NCBI RefSeq assembly: GCF_004114935.1
Contig: NZ_CP022221.1
Coordinates: 5,911,001-5,975,000, forward strand
Length of the DNA: 64,000 bases
Reading direction: 5' to 3'
Origin: Bradyrhizobium zhanjiangense
GTDB taxonomy: Bacteria; Pseudomonadota; Alphaproteobacteria; Rhizobiales; Xanthobacteraceae
The notes beneath the pieces are model-generated. The model was not told where the DNA came from. It did no database searches and saw only the letters and a program-made list of their open reading frames with translations. The translations under genes and the position numbers were made by a program. Shown here in pieces: positions 46,698-55,786 of this stretch (positions within the stretch are counted from its first letter, which is position 1; the number at the start of each line of letters is the position of its first letter).

Positions 46698-47336
46698 TTA
46701 GAGACTCGCGATGACAGGCGCGAGCTCGAGCGAGCCGCGATAGATCATCTCGAAGGCGACGTAAACGATGATGGCGAGACCGACATAGGCGATCCAGCGC
46801 TGCTTCTGCAGCACGCGGCCGAGCAGGTCTGCGGCAACGCCCATCATCGCCACCGACAATAGCAGGCCGAACGCAAGGATGTAGGGATGCTCGCGCGCGG
46901 CGCCCGCGACCGCGAGCACGTTGTCGAGCGACATCGAGACGTCGGCGGCGACGATTTGCAAGGCCGCCTGCCCGAAAGTCTTATGCGGCACAGGTGCGTC
47001 GCTCGCGCCGCCGCCATGGCTGAATGCAAGCTGACGCGAATGCGCGGCCCGCTCGCGCAGCTCGCGCCACATCTTCCAGCAGACCCAGAGCAACAGCACG
47101 CCGCCGGCGAGCAGGAGGCCGATCACTTGCAGGAGCTGGGTCGCAACGCCGGCGAAGACGATGCGGAGCGCAGTAGCGGCGACGATGCCGACCACGATGG
47201 CGCGCCGGCGCTGCTCGGCCGGCAGCCCGGCCGCGGCAAGGCCGATGACGACGGCGTTGTCGCCGGCCAGCACAAGGTCGATCAGGACGACCTGAAGCAG
47301 CGCGGCCAGCGCCTCTGTGGTGATGAGTTCAGTCAT
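46698..47336 (-). CDS. TerC/YjbE family integral membrane protein
   Basis: A 212-residue TerC-family protein with the acidic helix motifs LVLAGDNAVVIGLAA and ADVSMSLDNVLAVAGAA, about seven helices, and a His/Ala loop in the middle. The YjbE-type subfamily is associated with metal (Mn or Ca) export. Its ATG overlaps the stop of the preceding gene (ATGA), so it is translated from a three-gene unit with a TerB-like protein. Confidence 0.88.
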   Translation of the reverse strand: MTELITTEALAALLQVVLIDLVLAGDNAVVIGLAAAGLPAEQRRRAIVVGIVAATALRIVFAGVATQLLQVIGLLLAGGVLLLWVCWKMWRELRERAAHSRQLAFSHGGGASDAPVPHKTFGQAALQIVAADVSMSLDNVLAVAGAAREHPYILAFGLLLSVAMMGVAADLLGRVLQKQRWIAYVGLAIIVYVAFEMIYRGSLELAPVIASL

Positions 47337-47701
47337 GATCGATCATGCTTCGATGCGGACGGATCGAGCCATTGCGGCTTCTTCCGCTCGACCCAGTCCA
47401 GGACCTTCGAACGTGAGGAGCGCAACGCGGGCACGTCCTCCGCAAGCAGCGCGAGGCCGAGTGGCAGCATCCAGACACCCAGTATCGGCAGGAAGGAGAA
47501 CACGCCGCCGACGACGAGCAGTGCGCCCGAGGGGATCCTGACCCAGCGGCTCGACGGCTTGAGCAGATAGGTGACGGTGTCGCCCACGCGCGGCGGCAGG
47601 CAATTGACGAGTTTGTCGAGGCGCGGATCGCCGCCGGCCATCTGGCTGGCAGCCCCCTCGGCTCCCGTCGCACGCTCGTCCGAGGCAGTAGTCATGCTCA
47701 T
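47333..47701 (-). CDS. Small membrane protein of the TerB/TerC unit (122 aa)
   Basis: A polar head of about 40 residues, then two adjacent helices (SGALLVVGGVFSFLPILGVWMLPLGLALLAEDVP) and a basic tail. The pattern resembles the PGPGW-type membrane proteins, weakly. The ATG overlaps the TerB stop and the gene's stop overlaps the TerC start, both as ATGA, so the three proteins are probably made together. Confidence 0.75.
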   Translation of the reverse strand: MSMTTASDERATGAEGAASQMAGGDPRLDKLVNCLPPRVGDTVTYLLKPSSRWVRIPSGALLVVGGVFSFLPILGVWMLPLGLALLAEDVPALRSSRSKVLDWVERKKPQWLDPSASKHDRS

Positions 47702-48159
47702 TCCTCGGCGGCGGCGCGGTGCGCGGCCGGTACGACCCGCTTTGCACGCGGCAGCGCCAGCGTCAGCAGGCGCAACAGCTTGATTGCTTGCACCTCATGG
47801 GGATGGACGTCTTCGTCAGCGGCCGCGACACGCTCCGACAACTCCATCAGATGAGACGACAGCGGCATGTCCGAGACCGGCCGCAGCGTCTCGATCACGA
47901 CGTTGGCAAAATCCGGCTCCTCGAGTCGTTCGGCGAGCGCGTCGAACATCGCAAGCAGCCTATCGTCGTCGATATGAGGTGCCAATCCGCGATCCCGGAT
48001 GAAGCGGATCACTTCGTCGCGCTCGACCGGCGAAACGCGCCGGTCGGCCACGGCGACCAGTGCGCCGGCAATGACCAGCGCCGCCGCAGCCTGCTCGTTC
48101 AGGCTGGACGGATCCGCGATCTCGATCTCGTTCGGATTTGAATGCTTGGCGTCAGACAT
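47698..48159 (-). CDS. TerB-like tellurite resistance family protein
   Basis: A 153-residue helical protein with the acidic TerB-fold motif AGALVAVADRRVSPVERDEV near residues 32-51 and a second related segment ERVAAADEDVHPHEVQAIKLLR near 108-129. Acidic residues in both halves suggest metal binding. First gene of a coupled unit with a membrane protein and TerC. No tellurite resistance can be claimed from sequence; TerB/TerC pairs take part in metal and stress responses. Confidence 0.8.
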   Translation of the reverse strand: MSDAKHSNPNEIEIADPSSLNEQAAAALVIAGALVAVADRRVSPVERDEVIRFIRDRGLAPHIDDDRLLAMFDALAERLEEPDFANVVIETLRPVSDMPLSSHLMELSERVAAADEDVHPHEVQAIKLLRLLTLALPRAKRVVPAAHRAAAEE

Positions 48160-48453
48160 CGTTGCTCCTCGATCTTGCGAAATGGCCGCACGGAGCTGCG
48201 ATGGAGCGACTGGTCGGAGAGAACCGAAGAAGGCCCGACGATCGGCCGATCCATCGCATTCGCGCGGGACAGGTCATCCGACATCACGAGGTTTGCCGAC
48301 ATCGTCGGCGTCCTCGCCAGAGGGGCCCGGATTCTTGTTCACGCAAGAAATAAAGACGGACCTGTCGGAATCAAGGCGACACGACTGCGACCAGCCGCCG
48401 CATCGGTTCCATGGGGCGGCGAGCAGGCCGAGTCGCGCGGCACCGTTACCGAA
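48160..48453. other. Intergenic sequence upstream of the TerB unit
   Basis: No supported gene. Several overlapping short frames on both strands cancel one another. The promoter of the TerB-TerC unit should lie at its left end. Confidence 0.45.
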
Positions 48454-48520
48454 CCGTCATCCTGAGGCGTGAGGTTTGCGATGCGAACGCATCGCAAGCC
48501 GAGCCTCGAAGGATGACGGC
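48454..48520. repeat. Dispersed inverted repeat, family C
   Basis: CCGTCATCCTGAGGCGTGAG at the left and CCTCGAAGGATGACGG at the right enclose the inner palindrome TGCGATGCGAACGCATCGCA. Only one copy is in this window; the terminal CATCCTGAGG/CCTCGAAGGATG arms are common in Bradyrhizobium chromosomes from general knowledge. Confidence 0.75.
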
Positions 48521-48565
48521 TCGTGCTTGTAATACAACGCAGGATGGGAGGCCGTTCCGCCGATT

Positions 48566-49048
48566 TCAGCTCGCGCAGGACCGAACCGTGACGCGCTCGC
48601 TCCTGACGACGGTTTCGACTGCCTTGCACGCTACGGCGCCAAAGTCCGACGGTTGCAGATAGCCTTGGGCATACGCTTCCTGCGTCAGGCGATCGATGCG
48701 CTTGTCCTCGCCGGTCGACCATTGCCGGGCGATGTAGTCCGCACCGGGTTTGCCAAAGGTTTCAGGATAACGTTCGGCGTCGTTCTGACGATGGTAGTAA
48801 TATTCGCCGACCGAGCTGATGAACTGCTTCCGCCCCTCGCCGGCGCAGCGCGATCCATAGGGGCGCTCCAATGCCCGCGCCACCGCACGGCGTTTGCTTA
48901 CTCTCCCTTCCACGAAGATCGCTTCGTTGGACCCGTAGCCCGGACCGTCGATTGGAGGTGCGGGCTGAGGTGACTTTTGCCGTGCGAATGCCCATGCGGC
49001 GACCTGATAGACGACGAGGGCCCAGAGGATGAACCAGGCACGGCTCAT
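48566..49048 (-). CDS. Membrane-anchored or exported hypothetical protein (160 aa)
   Basis: MSRAWFILWALVVYQVAAWA forms one N-terminal helix; the rest is polar, with the only cysteines in CAGEG, ACKAVE and RSCAS, which could pair in the periplasm. The ATG overlaps the stop of the upstream gene (ATGA), so the two hypothetical proteins are coupled. No family recognised. Confidence 0.68.
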   Translation of the reverse strand: MSRAWFILWALVVYQVAAWAFARQKSPQPAPPIDGPGYGSNEAIFVEGRVSKRRAVARALERPYGSRCAGEGRKQFISSVGEYYYHRQNDAERYPETFGKPGADYIARQWSTGEDKRIDRLTQEAYAQGYLQPSDFGAVACKAVETVVRSERVTVRSCAS

Positions 49049-49644
49049 CTCGCGTTCGTCCCGCGTTGCTTCGGCAGGCATACAGGAGACGGATCGGACC
49101 ATAGGCCGGGCCCGGCAAACTGGAGCACCGTGAGGCGGATCTCCTCCGGAAAATCCTCCTCGACGATACCTTTTTGTTCAAACGCCTCGGCGAGCTGCGC
49201 CTGGACGCGAACGTCCAGCGGCGTCGAGTACGCGGCGTTGGCCTGATCGTGCTTCTTTTCGCTACAGAACATCGCCAGTAGCGGATTTGGACAGTCAAGA
49301 ATCTTCATGTAGCCCCGCGCATAGGCCGACGTTGCCGCGATGAGGTTCGCTTTCATCATCCTGTCGCACGGCGACATTGCGTAGGCGGCGCCTGCCTGCA
49401 GCGCGTCCATCCGCAGCGTATCGAGTTGCGGATCCTTGTCGCTTTGCAGGGTGTGCTTGGCCTCCCACGCCTTGCGTTCATGGGCCTTGGCACTCTCGTC
49501 GCCGAACGAGGCCGTGAGTGTCGGCTTCAACTGGCCGACCGGCGAAGAGGAAGAGACGGTCATGGGAAAGCCACGCATCGCCCAGGAGATGCCTACGAAG
49601 GTCGTGACGAACGCCATACATGTGAAAAGAACGAAGCGGCCCAT
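49045..49644 (-). CDS. Exported hypothetical protein (199 aa)
   Basis: A signal segment (MGRFVLFTCMAFVTTFVGIS) is followed by a helical, Ala-rich body with cysteines in SPCDRM, LDCPNP, MFCSEKK and PVCLPK. It ends in an ATGA overlap with the next gene. I prefer ATG 49644 to the GTG three codons upstream. The two genes are similar in layout (short membrane lead, Cys-containing polar body), but I see no clear homology between them. Confidence 0.68.
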   Translation of the reverse strand: MGRFVLFTCMAFVTTFVGISWAMRGFPMTVSSSSPVGQLKPTLTASFGDESAKAHERKAWEAKHTLQSDKDPQLDTLRMDALQAGAAYAMSPCDRMMKANLIAATSAYARGYMKILDCPNPLLAMFCSEKKHDQANAAYSTPLDVRVQAQLAEAFEQKGIVEEDFPEEIRLTVLQFAGPGLWSDPSPVCLPKQRGTNAR

Positions 49645-49868
49645 GATCTGCACCCAAATATCGAGCGCAACCTAGCCGTGTCGAGTTAAGAGATGTAACT
49701 TATGTGTGGGTTCCAGCTCTGAAGGGTAAATGAACGTCTAAGGGGCGCGCTGGATCGCAGCCTCGACGATCTCAGGCACGAGTGCTCCTGCTCCGTCATA
49801 ACGCCCACGCAAGCTTCGGCAACGAAATGTCGTCCCGAATTCGGGTATCGTGGAGAACCGCATGAATC

Positions 49869-50054
49869 ATGAATCATGTCACGCCTTGCGCCGGCTGCGG
49901 CCACGGACTTGTCCCAATGCTTTCGGCAAAGGGCCGCGCGGAGCTCAGCTGCCTCTGGTGCGAAGGCATCGACGTGCGAACGATGGACATGGCGAAGTGG
50001 GCGGACAGTCCGTCCGGCAAACCTGAACGGGCCGCTCGCCAGTCGTTCGAATGA
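49869..50054 (+). CDS. Small CxxC/CxxC zinc-ribbon-like protein (61 aa)
   Basis: The short product has two knuckles, CAGCG and CLWC, 22 residues apart, a pattern of zinc ribbons, followed by an acidic-Trp stretch VRTMDMAKWADSPSG. The start is odd: the nearest GGAG favours an ATG seven bases upstream in a different frame whose product lacks any pattern. I call the ribbon frame because of the paired CxxC motifs. Possibly a regulator or accessory metal-binding protein. Confidence 0.5.
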   Translation: MNHVTPCAGCGHGLVPMLSAKGRAELSCLWCEGIDVRTMDMAKWADSPSGKPERAARQSFE

Positions 50055-50071
50055 CGGTCGTCCTGCTCCGA

Positions 50072-50380
50072 TCAGATTCCCGCCGCCACGCGTTGCGGAG
50101 GCATATTACCCGACTCCGGGAGACGATCAGCCGATGACTTTCGGGGCGGCCGGCGCCGCCGCACGTAGAGGCAGTTGACGAGGATCGGCTCGTCATCGCC
50201 GAGCGTTATACGCTCCCTGACGAGCAGGCTCATGACCGAACGCATCTTGAGGATTTCCTGCGCGACGAAGCTGCAGTCCTCGTCCCGGTTGACCTGCTCA
50301 CGCATGATGGCTTCGGCCTCGAGCATGCTGACACGAAGCGCTCGAATGGTTCTGCGGATTTCGTTGATGCGGTTGTCCAT
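50072..50380 (-). CDS. Small helical protein (102 aa), hypothetical
   Basis: MDNRINEIRRTIRALRVSML opens an amphipathic helical stretch of about 60 residues; the C-terminal third is basic and Pro-rich. GGGAGG lies five bases before the ATG at 50380, so the start is well supported. Twelve more in-frame codons upstream lack a ribosome site. Cytoplasmic; function unknown. Confidence 0.68.
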   Translation of the reverse strand: MDNRINEIRRTIRALRVSMLEAEAIMREQVNRDEDCSFVAQEILKMRSVMSLLVRERITLGDDEPILVNCLYVRRRRPPRKSSADRLPESGNMPPQRVAAGI

Positions 50381-50430
50381 CGCTGCCTCCCAATCATGGT
50401 TGCAGCATAAGAACAAAACATGAACAACGC

Positions 50431-50462
50431 GTCAAGACCTCAAAACGTCAAGCCCTCAAAAC
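50431..50462. repeat. Tandem 16-bp direct repeat, two copies
   Basis: GTCAAGACCTCAAAAC is followed immediately by GTCAAGCCCTCAAAAC (one mismatch). It lies 50-80 bases upstream of the 102-residue protein's start and downstream of gor, so it may be a regulator site or simple slippage. Confidence 0.6.
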
Positions 50463-50483
50463 CAAGGCCGCACGGGTGAAAGG

Positions 50484-51872
50484 CTACTCCGCCGCCTGAC
50501 GCACGTAGCGTGCGGTCGGCGTGCGCATGGTGACGAGCTCTTCGGCCGCGGTCGGATGCAGCGCGATCGTGGCGTCGAAATCGGCCTTGGTCGCCTTCAT
50601 CTTCACGGCGATCGCGACCGCCTGGGTGATCTCGGCGGCGGCATCGCCGACGATGTGGCAGCCCAGCACGCGGTCGGAGGCCCCGTCGACGACGAGCTTC
50701 ATCAGCACACGCGTGTCGCGGCCCGACATCGTCGCCTTGATGGGGCGGAACGTCGTCTTATAGATGTCGACATGGCTGTACTGCGCCCGCGCCTCGGTCT
50801 CGGTGAGGCCGACGGTGCCGACCTCCGGCTGCGAGAACACGGCGGTCGGAATGTTGGCGTGATCGACCCTGACCTCGCGCTTGCCGAACACGGTGTCGGC
50901 GAAGGCATGGCCCTCGCGGATCGCGACCGGCGTCAGGTTGAAGCGGTGGGTGACGTCGCCGATCGCATAGATGCTGTCGACCGAGCTCTTCGAGAAATGA
51001 TCGACCGCGATGCCGCCATTCCTCGGATTGATGACGACGCCGGCATTCTCCAGCCCGAGATTGGCGACGTTGGGATGGCGGCCGATCGCGAACATCACCT
51101 GCTCGGAGGCGAGGCTCGATCCGTTCGACAGATGGGTGGTGAATTCCTCGCCGTGGCGGTCGACCTTGGTCACGGTGCAGCCGGTGAGGATGGTGATGCC
51201 CTGCTTCTCCATCTCGGCACGAACATGGGTCCGAACATCCTCGTCAAAACCGCGAAGGATGTTGTCGCCGCGATAGATCACGGTGACGTCGGAGCCGAAG
51301 CCGGCGAAGATGCCGGCGAATTCGAGCGCGATGTAGCCGCCGCCCTGGATCACGATCCGCTTCGGCAGCCTCGCAAGGTGGAATGCCTCGTTGGAGGAGA
51401 TCACGTGCTCGATGCCGGGAATTGCTGCGCCGTGGTTCGGCGCGCCGCCGGTGGCGATCAGGATGTATTTCGCCGTGATCTTCCTGTCGTTCTCGAGCAG
51501 GCGGATGGTGTGCGCGTCCTCGATCGCCGCGCGGCTTTTGACGATCTGCGCGCCCGACCTCTCGACGTTTGCGGTGTAGGCCGCCTCCAGCCGCGCGATC
51601 TCCTTGTCCTTGTTGGCGATCAGGGTCGGCCAGTCGAAGCTGGCGGGCGGAATGGTCCAGCCGAAGCCGGCGGCGTCCTCGAGCTCGTGGCGGACATGCG
51701 AGCCGATCACGAACAGCTTCTTCGGCACGCAGCCGCGGATCACGCAGGTGCCGCCCATGCGGTACTCTTCCGCGATCGTCACGCGGGCGCCGTGACCGGC
51801 CGCGATGCGGGCGGCACGCACGCCGCCCGAGCCGCCACCGATGACGAAGAGGTCGACGTCGAATTCAGCCAT
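50484..51872 (-). CDS. gor: Glutathione-disulfide reductase
   Basis: A 462-residue pyridine nucleotide-disulfide oxidoreductase: FAD site VIGGGSGGVRAARIAA, redox disulfide GGTCVIRGCVPKK near residues 41-52, NADP region IQGGGYIALEFAGI with YRGDNILRGFD, and the C-terminal LHPTAAEELVTMR with the catalytic His-Glu pair. It regenerates glutathione from its disulfide with NADPH. GGAG precedes the ATG. It follows a DUF2059 gene and rpiA in the same direction. Confidence 0.95.
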   Translation of the reverse strand: MAEFDVDLFVIGGGSGGVRAARIAAGHGARVTIAEEYRMGGTCVIRGCVPKKLFVIGSHVRHELEDAAGFGWTIPPASFDWPTLIANKDKEIARLEAAYTANVERSGAQIVKSRAAIEDAHTIRLLENDRKITAKYILIATGGAPNHGAAIPGIEHVISSNEAFHLARLPKRIVIQGGGYIALEFAGIFAGFGSDVTVIYRGDNILRGFDEDVRTHVRAEMEKQGITILTGCTVTKVDRHGEEFTTHLSNGSSLASEQVMFAIGRHPNVANLGLENAGVVINPRNGGIAVDHFSKSSVDSIYAIGDVTHRFNLTPVAIREGHAFADTVFGKREVRVDHANIPTAVFSQPEVGTVGLTETEARAQYSHVDIYKTTFRPIKATMSGRDTRVLMKLVVDGASDRVLGCHIVGDAAAEITQAVAIAVKMKATKADFDATIALHPTAAEELVTMRTPTARYVRQAAE

Positions 51873-51918
51873 TGTCCACTCCGACCCCTTTCAGCGATCT
51901 CCGATCAGATAGTATCGA

Positions 51919-52458
51919 TCAGATCTCCTTGCCACGCTTGCGCATCTCGGCGCGGAAGGCTCCCATCACGGTTTCGGAGAAGTTCTGGGCCCAGGAGTTC
52001 ATGAAGGCCATGCTGAGGCCGATGGCGCGCGGCTCGGCCTCGATCAGCTTCTTACCCAGCGGCGACTTGTAGAAGGTGACGAGGTCCTTCAGCTCCTGCT
52101 CGGTGAACTCGCTGGCATAGATCTGCGCCATGCCTTCGCCGATCTCGTTCTGGCGGCCGGCGAGCTGCTGGGCCACGATCGGCGCGACCTCGTTGAGGTC
52201 CTTCTGGTAGTTGAGGTTCTGCTGCGTCAGCGCGATCTTGGTCTTCTCGACGAGGCCGGGCACGGCGCCTTGATACATCGCGGTGGCGTTCTTGATCTGC
52301 AGGATCTCCCTGGCCGCAGCAATCGCCGCCGGCGAGGCCTTCGGCTGGGCCGGCGCCGCAGCCTTGGGCGCGCCCTGCTGGGCCACAGCCGGGGCGACCG
52401 AGAGGGCCAGTCCCACAGCAAGGGTCGCGGCCGGCAACAATTTCAAAACGCTCTTCAT
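51919..52458 (-). CDS. Periplasmic DUF2059-type protein
   Basis: A 179-residue product with a signal peptide (LLPAATLAVGLALSVAPAVAQ, AXA site near residue 26) and the DUF2059 core, FTEQELKDLVTFYKSPLGKKLI, near residues 117-138. Predicted periplasmic, all-helical, function unknown. An AAGGAG lies seven bases before the ATG. It sits 11 bases after rpiA. Confidence 0.88.
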   Translation of the reverse strand: MKSVLKLLPAATLAVGLALSVAPAVAQQGAPKAAAPAQPKASPAAIAAAREILQIKNATAMYQGAVPGLVEKTKIALTQQNLNYQKDLNEVAPIVAQQLAGRQNEIGEGMAQIYASEFTEQELKDLVTFYKSPLGKKLIEAEPRAIGLSMAFMNSWAQNFSETVMGAFRAEMRKRGKEI

Positions 52459-52469
52459 TCCTAGTCTCC

Positions 52470-53168
52470 TTAGGGCTTTCGCCGTTCAATCACGCGGATT
52501 CCCTCGCCGCCCGCCAGAACGGCCGAGCTGGCCAGGCCGATGAACAGGCCATGCTCGACCACACCGGGGATAGCGCTCAACGCCTTGGCGAGACTGGGTG
52601 GATCCACAATACGTCCGAGCTGGGCATCGACGATCCAGTGGCCGCCGTCGGTGACGAAAACGTGGCCGTCCTTGGCCTTGCGGACCGCCATTTGCCCGGA
52701 AACGCCGCATTCGGCAAATGCCTTTTCGATCGCGCGGCGCGTCGCGCCAAGCCCGAACGGGATGACCTCGACCGGCAGCGGAAACTTGCCGAGTGCCGGC
52801 ACCCATTTGCTGTCGTCGGCAATCACGATCATGCGATCCGAGGCGGCCGCCACGATCTTCTCGCGTAGCAGCGCGCCGCCACCGCCTTTGATGAGGTTGA
52901 GCTCGGGATCGATCTCGTCGGCGCCGTCGACGGTGATGTCGAGATGGTCGATCTCATCCAGCGTGGTCAGCGGCACGCCGCAACGCATTGCGTCCGCGCG
53001 CGTGGCCTCCGAGGTCGGCACGCCGATCACCTTGAGCCCGGCGGCAACGCGCTCGCCGAGCAGCTCGACGAAATGTTTTGCAGTCGAGCCGGTGCCGAGC
53101 CCGAGCTGCATGCCGTCGCGCACTTCCTCGAGGGCGCGCGCTGCAGCCTGCCGCTTCAACTGGTCCAT
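52470..53168 (-). CDS. rpiA: Ribose-5-phosphate isomerase A
   Basis: A 232-residue RpiA with [15 protein letters not shown] (phosphate site), [25 protein letters not shown] (catalytic Asp, Lys and Glu) and [10 protein letters not shown]. It interconverts ribose 5-phosphate and ribulose 5-phosphate. ATG at 53168 or GTG two codons upstream. It is first in a gene series with DUF2059 and gor and divergent from gph. Confidence 0.95.
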   Translation of the reverse strand: MDQLKRQAAARALEEVRDGMQLGLGTGSTAKHFVELLGERVAAGLKVIGVPTSEATRADAMRCGVPLTTLDEIDHLDITVDGADEIDPELNLIKGGGGALLREKIVAAASDRMIVIADDSKWVPALGKFPLPVEVIPFGLGATRRAIEKAFAECGVSGQMAVRKAKDGHVFVTDGGHWIVDAQLGRIVDPPSLAKALSAIPGVVEHGLFIGLASSAVLAGGEGIRVIERRKP

Positions 53169-53340
53169 GTTCACGTTTGCGCCCGCCTTTGGATCGAGAA
53201 TGTGCCGCCGGTGTGGCCGGTTGCGGCGGCCTATGTAGCCTCGTTTTTCCCCGGAGAACAGGGTCTGGGAACAGGTCTATAAGCGGATATTATGGCCCCG
53301 CCCCTTGCTTCGACGCGACCGCGCCGGTAGCGCTTCGCCC

Positions 53341-54033
53341 ATGACCTCCCCTCACACCATCGTCTTCGATCTCGACGGCACGCTTGTGGATACGGCGCCC
53401 GACCTGATCACCGCGCTGAATCACGTGCTCGACCGCGCAGGGCTGCCGCCCGTGCCGATGGCCTCGGCTCGCAACATGATCGGCGCCGGCGCCCGCAAGC
53501 TGATCGAACGGGGCCTGGAGGCCGAGGGTCGCACCGTCACCCCCGCAGACATGAACCGGATGACGGCCGATTTCATCGCCTATTATGCCGACCATATCGC
53601 GGTCGAATCCCGCCCCTTCGAGGGACTCGAAGCCGCGCTCGACCAGTTTGCCGCCCAGGGCCATCGCCTCGCGGTCTGCACCAACAAGCTGGAATGGCTG
53701 TCGAAGCGGCTTTTGGACCAGCTCGACCTCAGTCGCCGCTTTGCGGCGATCTGCGGCGCCGACACGTTCGGTGTCCAGAAGCCCGATCCGACCATTTTCC
53801 GCGAGACCGTGGCCCGCGCCGGCGGAGAGGTCAAAGCCAGTATCATGGTCGGTGACGCCGGAACCGACGTTGGCGTCGCCCGGCGGGCCGGCGTGCCCGT
53901 CATTGGGGTCAGCTTCGGCTATACGGACGTGCCGATCGCCGAGCTGAAGCCGGACCGGCTGATCCATCACATGCGCGACCTGCCCGCCGCAGCGCACAGC
54001 TTGATGAATACCCGGACTCCCGCAAGCCACTGA
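53341..54033 (+). CDS. gph: Phosphoglycolate phosphatase (HAD family)
   Basis: A 230-residue HAD hydrolase: motif I DLDGTLVDTAPDL near residue 9, motif II in VCTNKLEWL, motif III Lys in QKPDP, and motif IV GDAGTDVGVARRAG. The sequence is of the Gph type, which removes phosphate from 2-phosphoglycolate formed in DNA repair and photorespiration-like reactions. Divergent from rpiA by about 170 bases. Confidence 0.9.
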   Translation: MTSPHTIVFDLDGTLVDTAPDLITALNHVLDRAGLPPVPMASARNMIGAGARKLIERGLEAEGRTVTPADMNRMTADFIAYYADHIAVESRPFEGLEAALDQFAAQGHRLAVCTNKLEWLSKRLLDQLDLSRRFAAICGADTFGVQKPDPTIFRETVARAGGEVKASIMVGDAGTDVGVARRAGVPVIGVSFGYTDVPIAELKPDRLIHHMRDLPAAAHSLMNTRTPASH

Positions 54034-54167
54034 TTAATCTATATTATTCCGCAGAACCCCGCATTAACCATCTATTATCTATGCGCAGCCCGCCGGTTGC
54101 CTGCCCCAAACGACACTCCTAAGGTCCGGCTGGGGTAGGTGGCGGTTCGTCGCAGAAATGGGTGGTC

Positions 54168-54635
54168 ATGCGTCGTGTCATCGCGATTGCGTTAGCAGGA
54201 GCGAGCCTTGGTGGCTGCTCCTCAATGTCCTGGGACATGTTCAAATCGGCCCCGCCGACCGTCCAGGTCAGGCTCGAATCAAGTCCTCCGGGGGCTGACG
54301 CCACAACCTCGCTCGGTCCGGGCTGCAAGACCCCCTGCTCCGTCTCGGTTCCCGCCCCCGATGCTCCGTTTACGGTCGCTTTCGCGCTGGCCAAGTACCA
54401 GCCGGCGAACGTGCCGGTGAACATGATCAAGAATCCCGGCGATTTCACCACCCCCGCCTCGGTGACCATCGACCCGAATCCGGTGTTCGCGGAGCTCCAG
54501 CCGGCCACTCCGCCCAAGCCGGTCCGCAAGCCGCACCGGCCGAAGAAGCCGAAACCGGCCGCTGCCGCAGCGCCGGTGGATGCCACACAGACTGCGGCTT
54601 CGCCGTTCCCCGATCCGAACGCGGGCAAGCGCTGA
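54168..54635 (+). CDS. Lipoprotein with PEGA-like domain
   Basis: The lipobox is ALAGASLGGCSS, so the mature protein would be lipid-anchored at Cys17. Residues ~33-95 (VQVRLESSPPGADATTS through VAFALAKYQPANVPV) read as a PEGA-like beta-sandwich, and the C terminus is a Pro/Lys-rich spacer (KPVRKPHRPKKPKPAAAAA) like that of proteins reaching across the periplasm. ATG 54168 preferred; GTG 54162 is possible. Confidence 0.78.
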   Translation: MRRVIAIALAGASLGGCSSMSWDMFKSAPPTVQVRLESSPPGADATTSLGPGCKTPCSVSVPAPDAPFTVAFALAKYQPANVPVNMIKNPGDFTTPASVTIDPNPVFAELQPATPPKPVRKPHRPKKPKPAAAAAPVDATQTAASPFPDPNAGKR

Positions 54636-54733
54636 CAACCCGATTGTCCTCGGCCAGCCCGATGCTTAGATTGCTTCCCGAGCACCGCTAAAGCATCGGT
54701 GTGCGAGTCGCCCAAAGTGACAAGGCCTCCCGT

Positions 54734-55786
54734 ATGAACGGATCTTCCGCGAGTCCCCTCGCCACAGCGAGTCCCCTCGCCGCGCTGTCGAGCCCCATGA
54801 CCGATCCGTTCGGGCGGACCATCAGCTATTTGCGCGTCTCCGTCACCGACCGCTGCGACTTGCGCTGCTTCTATTGCATGTCGGAGGACATGACGTTCCT
54901 GCCCAAGGCGGACCTGCTGACACTTGAGGAACTCGACCGGCTCTGCTCGGCCTTCATCGCCAAAGGCGTGAAGAAGCTGCGGCTCACCGGCGGCGAGCCC
55001 TTGGTCCGCCGCAACGTGATGACGTTGGTGCGCTCGCTGTCGCGGCATCTTTCCAGCGGCGCCCTGAACGAGCTGACGCTGACCACCAACGGCACCCAGC
55101 TTGCGAAACATGCGAGCGAGCTTGCCGATTGCGGCGTCCGCCGCATCAACGTCTCGCTCGACACGCTCGATTCGCGGAAGTTTCGCGAGATCACCCGCTG
55201 GGGCGAGATCGACAAGGTCCTGGAAGGCATCGAAGCCGCACGAGCCGCAGGGCTCAGCGTGAAGATCAACGCGGTGGCGCTGAAGAACCTCAACGAGGAC
55301 GAACTGCCCGAGCTGATGCGCTGGGCCCACGGCATGGGCATGGGCCTGACGTTGATCGAGGTGATGCCGATGGGCGAGATCGGATCGGGACGGATCGACC
55401 AATATCTGCCGCTGTCCCTGGTGCGCGCCCGCCTCGCCCAGCAATTCACGCTGACGGATCTGGCCGAGACCACGGGCGGACCGGCGCGCTATGTCAGCGT
55501 CGCCGAGACCGGCGGCAAGCTCGGCTTCATCACGCCGATGACCCATAATTTCTGCGAGTCCTGCAACCGGGTGCGCATCACCTGCACGGGAACGCTGCAC
55601 ACCTGCCTCGGCCACGAGGATGCCTCGGATTTACGCAAACCTCTGCGTGCATCGAATGAGGACGTGCTGCTTGCGGATGCGATCGACCGCGCCATCGGGC
55701 TGAAGCCCAAGGGCCACGATTTCATCATCGACCGCCGCCACAACCGTCCCAGCGTCTCCAGGCACATGAGCGTCACCGGCGGCTGA
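54734..55786 (+). CDS. moaA: GTP 3',8-cyclase MoaA
   Basis: A 350-residue radical SAM enzyme with the first [4Fe-4S] site CDLRCFYC near residues 48-55, [15 protein letters not shown], the second cluster [18 protein letters not shown], and the C-terminal Gly-Gly end (MSVTGG). It makes the first pterin intermediate of molybdenum cofactor. The N-terminal ~20 residues are a low-complexity extension containing a duplicated ASPLA unit. ATG 54797 begins the conserved domain and is an alternative start. The molybdenum hydroxylase at the window start would depend on this pathway. Confidence 0.94.
   Translation: MNGSSASPLATASPLAALSSPMTDPFGRTISYLRVSVTDRCDLRCFYCMSEDMTFLPKADLLTLEELDRLCSAFIAKGVKKLRLTGGEPLVRRNVMTLVRSLSRHLSSGALNELTLTTNGTQLAKHASELADCGVRRINVSLDTLDSRKFREITRWGEIDKVLEGIEAARAAGLSVKINAVALKNLNEDELPELMRWAHGMGMGLTLIEVMPMGEIGSGRIDQYLPLSLVRARLAQQFTLTDLAETTGGPARYVSVAETGGKLGFITPMTHNFCESCNRVRITCTGTLHTCLGHEDASDLRKPLRASNEDVLLADAIDRAIGLKPKGHDFIIDRRHNRPSVSRHMSVTGG

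Noticed and set aside
47333..49102. A tellurite resistance operon of the terZABCDE type
   Set aside because: Only TerB-like and TerC-like proteins are present, with no TerD/TerE/TerZ proteins; the TerC is of the YjbE-like group.
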